From Alloalcanivorax gelatiniphagus (GTDB lineage Bacteria; Pseudomonadota; Gammaproteobacteria; Pseudomonadales; Alcanivoracaceae), in the NCBI RefSeq assembly GCF_005938655.1, contig NZ_VCQT01000030.1:18061-82060 (forward strand): a stretch of DNA of 64,000 nt, written 5' to 3'. Below the pieces are notes generated by a model that saw nothing but the letters and a program-made list of their open reading frames with translations, had not been told where the DNA came from and made no database searches. Every line of letters begins with the position of its first letter. Position 1 is the stretch's first letter. This document shows, one piece after another, positions 55,943 to 64,000 of this stretch. The position numbers and the translations under genes are program-made.

Positions 55943-58098
55943 CAGAAGCGGCCGGTCCAGCCGAGTTCCACGCTGCGCGGCGCGCCGATATAGACCTGGG
56001 TGGCGCTGTAGCCGGACCAGTCCGCGTAGAACTCATCGGTGAGGTTGCGGCCGCGCAGGGTCAGGGTGCCCTTGGCCAGCGGGTAGCTGACCCAGGCGTC
56101 CAGCAACGTGCGTTCGTCAATGCGGTATTGGTTGCTGGTGCTGGTGTAGAAATCACCGGTGTAACGCACCGCGCCGCCCAGGGTCAGCGGCAGGCCTGGC
56201 AGCGTGTAGGCGCTGCTCAGGTTGGCGGTTTTTTCCGGCACATTGGTGAGCCGGTTGCCGGACAGGTCCACGCCGCCGGCACCCAGCAGCTCGTCGTATT
56301 CGGCGTCGTTGTAGGCGCCATTGAGGTTGATCCACCAACGCTCATGGGGGCGCAGGGTGAGATCCACTTCCACGCCCTCGGCCCGCAGGCTGCCGCCCTG
56401 CACCGACAGGGACGGGTTGGCCGGGTCGCGGGTGAGAATGTCGTCCTGATCCAGGCGATAAAGGGATACCGTCAGGGTCGCGCGGTCATCCAGAAACGCC
56501 GCCCGGCTGCCCACTTCCACGGACCGCCCCTTGCTCAGATCGAACCCGGCGCTGCTGGCCCGGCTCAGCAGCAAGCCGCTCACCGGCGCCGCCGCCCGGT
56601 TGTACTGGGCGAACACCTGCACCCGGTTGCTCAGGTCGTAGACCGTGCCCAGACGCCAGGACAGATCCTCGTAGGTTTGCCCGAAGGTTTCCCGGGTGCC
56701 GGCGCTCAGGTCGTCGATGCCCCGGTCCAGGTCCAGGTATTCATAGCGCAGGCCGCTGACCAGCACCCAGTTGGGCGTCAGGTTGAGCGCGTCCTCCACG
56801 AACAGGGCGCCGCCGGAAACCTGGCTGTCGTAATCCGCCCGGGAGCCGTAGTTGGCCGGACTGTTGGGCGGCAGGTAACCCCGATCCGGGTCGAACGGGT
56901 CCACCGAAGTGGTGGTGCCAAAGCGGCGGCGGCTGTCGAAATCGGTGTACTGGTATTCCGCGCCCACCGCCACGCGGTGGCGGCGCTGGCCGAGCCGGCC
57001 GTCATAGACACCGTAGAAGCGGTCGGTGGCGAAACGGTGATGGTGGTTGATACGCGTGGTACCGCGATCCAGTTCCCCGGTGGTGTCGTTGTAGGTGAAG
57101 TCCTCGGAGTTGGCCCAGTCCCGGTTGGCGTTGTACAGGCTCAGTTCGTTGACCAGCCGCCACTGGCCGGTGAGCTGGTAGTCGGCCTTGGTGCGCAACC
57201 ACTGGCTGTCGGCGGTCATCTTGCCGTCGCGCACGTTGTAGTTGTTGTCACGCATGGATTCATCCAGCACCAGCCCGCCGCCGGACACCACGTCGCTGGG
57301 GTCGCGGGCCACGCTGGCCGGCACCAGCGGCGTGCCCTGGTAGGGGGTGGCGTAACGGTCGGTGTACAGGTCCAGCGCCGCGCTCAGGGTCAGCCGGTCG
57401 CTGGCCTGGATCAGAATACCGGTGGTCAGCGCGGTGGTTTCCGAATCGGTGTCGTCCACGTAACCGCTGCTCTGGCTATGGCTCAGGTCGGCGCGCACCG
57501 CCACGTTCGGCGTCACCACCCGGTTGGCGCCCAGACCCAGACGCAGGCTGTCGTGGCTGCCGTATTCGATCATGCCTTCCTGGCGATTGCCGGCCAGATC
57601 AGGCTTACGCGTCACCAGGTTGATGGTGCCGCCCAGGGCGCCGCTGCCGTGCAACACCGACGCCGGCCCCTTGAGTATCTCCACCTTCTCCAGATTCCAG
57701 GTGTCCAGGTTGCGCGACACCATGGACGGGTCCGCCACGCGCACCCCGTCGAACAGATAGCCCACATCGGTGAGGCCGCGCATGGACACCGACGCCGGCG
57801 AGCCGGGGATGTTGCCGGCGGCCACGCCCGGGGCGCTGCGGTACAGCTCGATCAGATTGCGCAGTCCCAGCTGCTCGATATCCTCACGGTCCACGGTGCT
57901 CACCGTGGCCGGGGTTTCGCGCTCACTCAGCCCCAGGCGGCCATCGGTGGTGGTGGGCGACGCGGGCGCATCGACCTGGTCGGCCACTTCCACCGCTTCC
58001 AGCCGGTGCGACGGCGGTTGCGCCCAGGCGGCGGGCATTAACAGGGACAGAACGACAAGCGAACCGATACGATCGGCACGGGCGGGCAGGCGCGACAC
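55942..58098 (-). CDS. TonB-dependent outer-membrane siderophore receptor
   Basis: A 718-residue receptor. A signal peptide ending near AWAQPP precedes a short TonB-box region and a plug domain (ETPATVSTVDREDIEQLGLRNLIELYRSAPGV...SVSMRGL...VEILKGPASVLHGSGALGGTINLVTRKP). The C-terminal part is a 22-strand barrel ending in the outer-membrane terminal phenylalanine (LGWTGRF). It resembles ferric-siderophore and heme receptors (TonB-siderophor family); exact ligand not determinable. No clear Fur box was seen upstream. Confidence 0.9.
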   Translation of the reverse strand: MSRLPARADRIGSLVVLSLLMPAAWAQPPSHRLEAVEVADQVDAPASPTTTDGRLGLSERETPATVSTVDREDIEQLGLRNLIELYRSAPGVAAGNIPGSPASVSMRGLTDVGYLFDGVRVADPSMVSRNLDTWNLEKVEILKGPASVLHGSGALGGTINLVTRKPDLAGNRQEGMIEYGSHDSLRLGLGANRVVTPNVAVRADLSHSQSSGYVDDTDSETTALTTGILIQASDRLTLSAALDLYTDRYATPYQGTPLVPASVARDPSDVVSGGGLVLDESMRDNNYNVRDGKMTADSQWLRTKADYQLTGQWRLVNELSLYNANRDWANSEDFTYNDTTGELDRGTTRINHHHRFATDRFYGVYDGRLGQRRHRVAVGAEYQYTDFDSRRRFGTTTSVDPFDPDRGYLPPNSPANYGSRADYDSQVSGGALFVEDALNLTPNWVLVSGLRYEYLDLDRGIDDLSAGTRETFGQTYEDLSWRLGTVYDLSNRVQVFAQYNRAAAPVSGLLLSRASSAGFDLSKGRSVEVGSRAAFLDDRATLTVSLYRLDQDDILTRDPANPSLSVQGGSLRAEGVEVDLTLRPHERWWINLNGAYNDAEYDELLGAGGVDLSGNRLTNVPEKTANLSSAYTLPGLPLTLGGAVRYTGDFYTSTSNQYRIDERTLLDAWVSYPLAKGTLTLRGRNLTDEFYADWSGYSATQVYIGAPRSVELGWTGRF

Positions 58099-58181
58099 GG
58101 CATACTCCAGACGGGGGTGATATCGCGCGCCAGCCTAGCGATCAGCGGAAGAAAGGGAATGCGGCGTTTTGTCGCAGTGGC

Positions 58182-58607
58182 TCAGGAAGCGGGGTCGGGC
58201 AGCAGGATCTCCACGGTCTGCCGTTGCACCGGCTTGCCCGGCTCGGTGAAGCGGAACCCGCCCACCTCGGTGCGGCCCGGCTCCAACTGCAGCGCGGATT
58301 GCATGCGCCGCTGCAACGGCGGGTCCACCTCGTCATACAGTTGGGCAATGTCCAGCTCATACAGCGTGGGCCCCCGGCGGCGAATGTCGATGCGGTGATC
58401 CTCTCCCTCGCTGTGCCAGTGGGTTCGGGTATCCGTGTTGCGCAGCTCGATCACCATCACCCGGGTGTCGCCCCGGACTTCATGAACAATGCGCAGATCA
58501 TCGTGCCAGGGGGCCGGCACACCGGGCAGCAGGCCGCCGCGCCAGGCGGCGACCAGGGACAGGATAAGCAGGCCGACAATGGCCAGAAATCGGAAGGGTC
58601 GGTTCAT
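58182..58607 (-). CDS. hypothetical membrane-anchored protein
   Basis: A 141-residue protein. Residues 7-24 (FLAIVGLLILSLVAAWRGG) form an N-terminal membrane anchor or uncleaved signal. The exported domain carries HHIDIRRRGPTLYELDIAQLYDEVDPPLQRRMQ with no recognised family. It lies between cysH and the TonB receptor in the same direction, 83 bp before the receptor start. I do not recognise it; a periplasmic accessory of the receptor is one guess. Confidence 0.55.
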   Translation of the reverse strand: MNRPFRFLAIVGLLILSLVAAWRGGLLPGVPAPWHDDLRIVHEVRGDTRVMVIELRNTDTRTHWHSEGEDHRIDIRRRGPTLYELDIAQLYDEVDPPLQRRMQSALQLEPGRTEVGGFRFTEPGKPVQRQTVEILLPDPAS

Positions 58608-58667
58608 GGCGGCAAGCTTCCCTGAAGCGGCAAAAAAATGGAACCCCCGGCGCCAGAGCGGATGCCA

Positions 58668-58692
58668 TAAAAAAACGGGCCGAAGCCCGTTT
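58668..58692 (-). terminator. intrinsic terminator after cysH
   Basis: Read leftward, the 8-bp stem AAACGGGC/GCCCGTTT closes a TTCG tetraloop and is followed by a T-run (the A-run at 58668-58674 on the plus strand). It is 20 bp past the cysH stop. Confidence 0.88.
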
Positions 58693-58712
58693 CTTTCAAT
58701 TGCGCTGCACGC

Positions 58713-59423
58713 TTAAAGGTGGATGCCGCACTCGGTCTTGCTGGAACCCTGCCAGCGGCCCTCGCGGCCTTCGCCCTTCCAGGTGCAGTGGCTGCAGCCG
58801 ATGGAGTGGTAGCCTTCCTGGACCAGCGGGTGGAACGGCAGGTCGTGGTCGGCGATGTAGGCGTCGCGCTGCTCCCGGGTGACATCGATCATCGGGTTGA
58901 ATTTGATCATGCCGCGGCGCTCTTCAAAGATCTCCAGGCCCGCCCGGTGCTCGGTCTGCCAGCCCATCAGGCTGGAAATCCACAGGTCGTAGTTTTCCTT
59001 GGCGTCTTCCAGGGGCTGCACCTTATTGACCTGGCAGCACAGATCCGGGTCGGTGCGCCACATTTGCTCGTCCTGGGTGATCTGGTGCTGCCGGGAATCG
59101 GCGCGCAGGTCGATCACGTCCAGCTTGAACCGTTCGATCAGGTAGTCCTTGTAGTCCAGGGTCTGCTCGAAGTGGTAGCCGGTGTCGATGAAGTGAATCT
59201 TCTGCTCGGGCCGGATGCTGGAAATAATGTGCAGAAAATAGGCGGAGGTCGCCGCGAAGGACGAGGTCACCATGATCTTGTCAGGGGCGAAATCCTGATA
59301 GACACGGCGGATGCGCGCCTCGAAATCCAGGGGCGCGTAGGTCCGGTTAAGGTCCTCGATGGCGTCCCGGGAGAGGCCGGCGCTGTTGTCGCCCACTCGT
59401 GTGATCAGCTGCGCGTTACCCAT
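58713..59423 (-). CDS. cysH: adenylyl-sulfate (APS) reductase, CysH family
   Basis: A 236-residue enzyme reducing APS (or PAPS) to sulfite with thioredoxin. The C-terminal catalytic cysteine is in SSKTECGIHL. The paired motifs DLCCQVNKV and GCSHCTWKG give the CC...C-x-x-C set that binds a [4Fe-4S] cluster in APS-type reductases, so APS is the likely substrate; PAPS-specific enzymes lack it. It works upstream of the cysteine synthase encoded at the left of the window. Confidence 0.93.
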   Translation of the reverse strand: MGNAQLITRVGDNSAGLSRDAIEDLNRTYAPLDFEARIRRVYQDFAPDKIMVTSSFAATSAYFLHIISSIRPEQKIHFIDTGYHFEQTLDYKDYLIERFKLDVIDLRADSRQHQITQDEQMWRTDPDLCCQVNKVQPLEDAKENYDLWISSLMGWQTEHRAGLEIFEERRGMIKFNPMIDVTREQRDAYIADHDLPFHPLVQEGYHSIGCSHCTWKGEGREGRWQGSSKTECGIHL

Positions 59424-59680
59424 GGCTTTGCCTGTCCTTGTTCAAGATCGGTAGCTAGAAACCGCCATGATAAGGATGGGCGAACCATTGAAAAGAAATA
59501 TATGGTGCTATTTTTATTCCCTTAGAGAATATACCGCCGGACGGTCGGCGTGCTTTACACAATTTGACGGTGCCCGGGCGAAACTCCCGCCCCGCCGCCG
59601 GTCCTAACAGGAAGACGCTGATCCTGGCGTCTGGCTTATACCGGAAAACGTGCTTACACCGGAAAAGGAGTTCAACCGTT

Positions 59681-60100
59681 ATGAAAAAACCCGCTTTGTC
59701 TCTGTCCGCTCTGCTGCTCGCCGCCGGCCTCAGCGGCACCGTCGCCGCCCAGCAGCCACCCCAGTCGCAGCAGCAGGGCGCCACCGGCCAGCCCCCCACC
59801 GCCGAGACGCCGCGCCCGGCGCAGCCGGCGTTGGGCGAATCCTCGGACATTTCCGACGATGAGGTGGCACGCTTCGCCGACGCCCAACAGAAGGTGGAGG
59901 AAATCAAAGGCCAGTACCGCGTCAAGGTGCAGGAAAACACCGAGCAGCCCCAGCAGGCCATGGAAGTGCAACGGGAGGCGCAACAAAAGATGGTGCAGGC
60001 GGTGAAGGACACCGGCCTGGAAGTGCGCAAGTACAATCAGATCGCCCAGTTGGCCCAGTACGATGCCGGCCTGCGCGAGCGTATCGAGAAACACCGCTAA
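59681..60100 (+). CDS. DUF4168 exported protein
   Basis: A 139-residue protein with a signal peptide (KKPALSLSALLLAAGLSGTVAAQ), a Gln/Pro-rich linker, and a helical DUF4168 domain (DEVARFADAQQKVEEIKGQYRVKVQ...MVQAVKDTGLEVRKYNQIAQLAQYD). It is periplasmic and of unknown function. I chose the ATG at 59681-59683, preceded by AAAAGGAG; a longer in-frame start would add 39 residues upstream of the signal. Confidence 0.83.
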   Translation: MKKPALSLSALLLAAGLSGTVAAQQPPQSQQQGATGQPPTAETPRPAQPALGESSDISDDEVARFADAQQKVEEIKGQYRVKVQENTEQPQQAMEVQREAQQKMVQAVKDTGLEVRKYNQIAQLAQYDAGLRERIEKHR

Positions 60101-60141
60101 CGGCGGTTGATAAGGCTTGGGGAGAGGCGATGTTTGGCGTC

Positions 60142-60215
60142 CGGCCCGGTGGGCGTGGCCCGCCACCGGGCCGCCCCTCCCCTGCTTCCGCCTCCTCTCT
60201 GGGAGGTCCGACCCC
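60142..60215. repeat. hairpin and palindrome in the DUF4168-yceI gap
   Basis: CGGCCCGGTGG (60142-60152) pairs with CCACCGGGCCG (60163-60173). It shares TCCGGCCCGGTGG with the 29-bp-arm element after nadB. Further on, GGTCCGACCCC at 60205-60215 matches the RAYT-type palindrome. The 235-bp gap contains no gene. Confidence 0.6.
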
Positions 60216-60335
60216 GCCCATTCCGGGCAAAGATCGAATAATCCGAACAAACCGTGCCGGTGAGACGCTGGTTTCCAGCCCCGCTGGCCGGCTACTCTGG
60301 GCGCCCGTTCAGACAGTTTTTCGTAAGGAGACGTT

Positions 60336-60953
60336 ATGCGATCCGCACTTGCCGGCCTGTTCACCGCCGCCCTGCTGGCCACCGCCGCCCCGGCGCTGGC
60401 CGCCCCCACCGAATACACCCTGGACCCGGGCCACACCCAGGTCCGTTTTTCCTGGAATCACTTCGGCTTCTCCGTGCCTGAGGCCAACTTCAATGACATC
60501 AGCGGCACCGTCACCGCCGACCCGGACAACCCCACCGACGCCCGGGTGAACGTGACCATCCAGGTGGACAGCATCGACACCCACGTGCCCGCCCTTAATG
60601 ACCACCTGCTCAACAAGCCGGAATTCTTCAAGGCCAAGGAGCACCCCACCATTACCTTCAAGAGCACCGGCGTGCGCAACGTGGCCAAGGATAAACGGTC
60701 CTTCGAGCTGGTCGGCGACCTGACCGTCAATGGCATCACCAAGCAGGTGGTACTGGACACCACCGTCAATAAAGTGGGCAACCACCCCATGTACGACGGC
60801 GCCCCGGCGGCCGGCTTCAACGCCACCACCACCCTGAAGCGCTCCGACTTCGGCATGGACGCCTACGTGCCGGCGGTGAGCGACGAACTGGATGTGCGCA
60901 TCACCGTGGAAGCGGTGGAAGCGGACGCCTTTGCCAAGAAGCAGGAGGGGTAA
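60336..60953 (+). CDS. yceI: YceI-family periplasmic lipid-binding protein
   Basis: A 205-residue protein with a signal peptide ending in APALAAPTEY and a lipocalin-like YceI barrel (YTLDPGHTQVRFSWNHFGFS...NDISGTVTADPDNP...HPTITFKSTGV...GDLTVNGITKQVVLD). Family members bind polyisoprenoid lipids; some are base- or stress-induced. The ATG has a TAAGGAG site upstream. It is preceded by a hairpin-rich gap and followed by a REP pair. Confidence 0.9.
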   Translation: MRSALAGLFTAALLATAAPALAAPTEYTLDPGHTQVRFSWNHFGFSVPEANFNDISGTVTADPDNPTDARVNVTIQVDSIDTHVPALNDHLLNKPEFFKAKEHPTITFKSTGVRNVAKDKRSFELVGDLTVNGITKQVVLDTTVNKVGNHPMYDGAPAAGFNATTTLKRSDFGMDAYVPAVSDELDVRITVEAVEADAFAKKQEG

Positions 60954-60972
60954 CAGCAGGTACCCGCCGCCT

Positions 60973-61037
60973 ATCGCGACTGAAGTCGCTCCTACAGCAG
61001 CATTCAACGCCTTTGTAGGAGCGACTTCAGTCGCGAT
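60973..61037. repeat. REP pair, outward-facing, with covariant stems
   Basis: A reverse copy at 60973-60995 and a forward copy at 61015-61037. Both stems are GCGAC/GTCGC, the compensatory variant of the usual GCGGC/GCCGC. It lies between yceI and deaD. Confidence 0.9.
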
Positions 61038-61186
61038 AACCTCCCCCCACCACACCCTAACCCCAGAAAAAGCGTGCATTTCCGCCACGCCTCACGTATA
61101 GTCCGCCTCCCTTCATTTCAGGGCCACGCCGGCACCGCACTGATCGACAAGCCCGGCCTAGCGCCCGTCCACCGAAAGGTCTGTGC

Positions 61187-62833
<1,647 letters not shown>

Positions 62834-62894
62834 GCCATCCGGGGCGGCGGCAGCCCGCCGCCCCGCTCTCTCTGTTCAGTCCACCCGGTTCTGT

Positions 62895-63101
62895 TCAGTC
62901 CACCCGAAAGCCCACCTTGACCACCACCTGGAAGTGGGCGACCTGCCCGTTCTCCACATGGCCCCGGGTTTCCTTCACCTCGAACCATTCCACGTTATCC
63001 ACGGTCTTGCCGGCCGCCGCCACGGCGTTGCGCACCGCGTCCTCGATGCTGTCCTTGGATGAGCCGACCAGTTCCAGCTTCTTGTAAACGTGCTCACTCA
63101 T
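62895..63101 (-). CDS. dodecin flavoprotein
   Basis: A 68-residue protein that assembles into a dodecameric shell storing flavins. The sequence VYKKLELVGSSKDSIEDAVRNAVAAAGKTVDNVEWFEVKETRGHVENG and AHFQVVVKVGFRV is characteristic, with the W36-like flavin-stacking tryptophan in NVEWFEV. Just past its stop, a 17-bp copy of its own 3' end is duplicated (62872-62888 versus 62891-62907). Confidence 0.9.
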   Translation of the reverse strand: MSEHVYKKLELVGSSKDSIEDAVRNAVAAAGKTVDNVEWFEVKETRGHVENGQVAHFQVVVKVGFRVD

Positions 63102-63236
63102 GTTTGCCTCCTTTCGTGATTGTCCCTCCAGGCTTGATTGTCAGGCGCCCCTGTTTCAAGGGCGGGGGCCAGGGTTTTACGGTTATTTCGCAAATTACCA
63201 ATGCTGACGCCGGTCAAAAAAGCGACGGGCGGAGGG

Positions 63237-63264
63237 CTTGAATCAGCGCCGCCCGGCCTTAATG
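63237..63264 (+). promoter_or_regulatory. possible heat-shock (sigma-32) promoter of hsp20
   Basis: CTTGAA at 63237-63242 matches a sigma-32 -35 element. The only -10 candidate at the right spacing, CCTTAATG at 63257-63264, is weak. It lies 36 bp before the hsp20 ATG. Confidence 0.3.
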
Positions 63265-63298
63265 TGGAAACCAAGAGGTTGTCAGAAGGAGTTGCACC

Positions 63299-63817
63299 AT
63301 GAGCACCAAAAGCAAGCTGCATCCCTGGAACTGGTTGAGCAAGGAAACCAGCCGCGACCGGCCCCTCACCCAGCGGCGCCCTTCCCACCCGCTGCTGCGC
63401 TGGGACCGGGAATTCGATAACTGGTTTGAACAGATGCTCGGCGACATGGCCTGGACCACTCCCGCGCCCCACGCGGAGCCGTCGGCGCCGTTCCGCCCCA
63501 GCATCGACATCGTGGAAAAGCCGGACCGCTATGTCATCACCTTGGAGGTGCCGGGCCTGCGCCGCGACGATCTGTCGGTGGAGCTGGACGGCGATGCCCT
63601 GGTGATCACCGGCCGCAAGGAAGAAACCCGCCTCAACGACGAGGACGGCTATCACTACAGCGAACGCCGCTTCGGTCGTTTTCAGCGGTTACTGACGCTG
63701 CCCGCGGACGCCGACGGCGACGCTCTCAGCGCCGCCTTCGACAACGGGCTGCTGACCCTGGACGTACCACGCCACGAAAACCACCCGCGCAGCACCCGCA
63801 CCATCGATATCCGCTGA
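63299..63817 (+). CDS. Hsp20/alpha-crystallin small heat-shock protein
   Basis: A 172-residue ATP-independent holdase. The alpha-crystallin domain (about 68-165) contains the signature FRPSIDIVEKPDRYVITLEVPGLRRDDLSVELDGDALVITGRKEE and ends with AAFDNGLLTLDVPR. The N-terminal arm is variable. The ATG at 63299-63301 follows a good AAGGAG site. Confidence 0.9.
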   Translation: MSTKSKLHPWNWLSKETSRDRPLTQRRPSHPLLRWDREFDNWFEQMLGDMAWTTPAPHAEPSAPFRPSIDIVEKPDRYVITLEVPGLRRDDLSVELDGDALVITGRKEETRLNDEDGYHYSERRFGRFQRLLTLPADADGDALSAAFDNGLLTLDVPRHENHPRSTRTIDIR

Positions 63818-64000
63818 GCGGACTCAATCCCCGCCGGGGCCACCCCGCCGGCCCAGGGACAACGACCCCGCCGGCCGGTTTCCTGGCCGGAAACGGGTGA
63901 TCGGCGCCCCAAGGTCCGGGCAACCCAGGGGCCTGCCCCTTATACACACCTGAAGCCCCCGGCCACTCCCTACGTCGCGACCACCGCCGCACCGTGTGTG

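Noticed and set aside
63818..64000. Possible gene or terminator at the right end
   Set aside because: The region has GC-rich inverted segments but no T-run, and no frame that resembles a protein.

Overview
The window is about 64 kb of GC-rich (roughly two-thirds GC) gammaproteobacterial chromosome. Gene content and protein similarity suggest an oil-degrading Oceanospirillales-type bacterium, most likely the Alcanivorax/Alloalcanivorax group. This genus-level call is inference from remembered families, not from a search. No rRNA, tRNA, CRISPR array or intact prophage was seen.

Layout. 0-5.7 kb: rlmD (5' end only), cysM and a 3'-5' exonuclease, divergent barA/gacS, then pdxJ. 5.7-15 kb, all leftward: recO-era-rnc-DUF4845-lepB-lepA, then the envelope-stress operon rpoE-rseA-rseB-mucD, with divergent nadB. 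15-24 kb: nadB, selO, sdhE-ygfX, ygfZ, nitronate monooxygenase, 3-hydroxyisobutyryl-CoA hydrolase-like, ung, TetR. 24-32.5 kb: lysS, prfB (with its programmed +1 frameshift), a small DUF7352-like protein, maeB, a REP-associated transposase (RAYT) and recJ. 32.7-36 kb: fadB-fadA. 36.3-42.3 kb: a low-GC accessory island with a ParDE-type toxin-antitoxin pair, an IS481 remnant and a leftward four-gene set (NERD-helicase, SIR2, HerA, KTSC). 42.6-48 kb: pirin, a candidate Zur-controlled zinc-uptake operon (ZrgA-like His-rich protein, ABC ATPase, FtsX-like permease, DUF3299) and a CynX-type MFS pump. 48-52.5 kb: ureide catabolism (allantoate amidohydrolase, ureidoglycine/glyoxylate aminotransferase) with an RpiR regulator, and a DUF1826 gene. 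52.7-64 kb: ybiT, PepSY protein plus TonB receptor, cysH, DUF4168, yceI, deaD, dodecin, hsp20.

The main accessory content is the SIR2-HerA pair. It matches the known NAD-depleting SIR2-HerA (Nezha-type) anti-phage systems, but here it sits in a tight colinear array with an upstream NERD-nuclease/SF1 helicase and a downstream KTSC-domain protein. I do not recognise that four-gene arrangement as a described system.

The intergenic regions are rich in structured repeats. There are 22 copies of a REP-type palindrome at ten loci, some with compensatory stem changes and some with a longer loop. A RAYT gene is bounded by 15-bp inverted repeats from a second palindrome family. Two further large inverted-repeat elements lie after barA and after nadB. 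Several genes (barA, pdxJ, allC, the PepSY gene) take their stop codons from these repeats. Candidate operators (two Zur-like boxes, three GAAAC-N4-GTTTC sites for RpiR) link regulators to the operons above.
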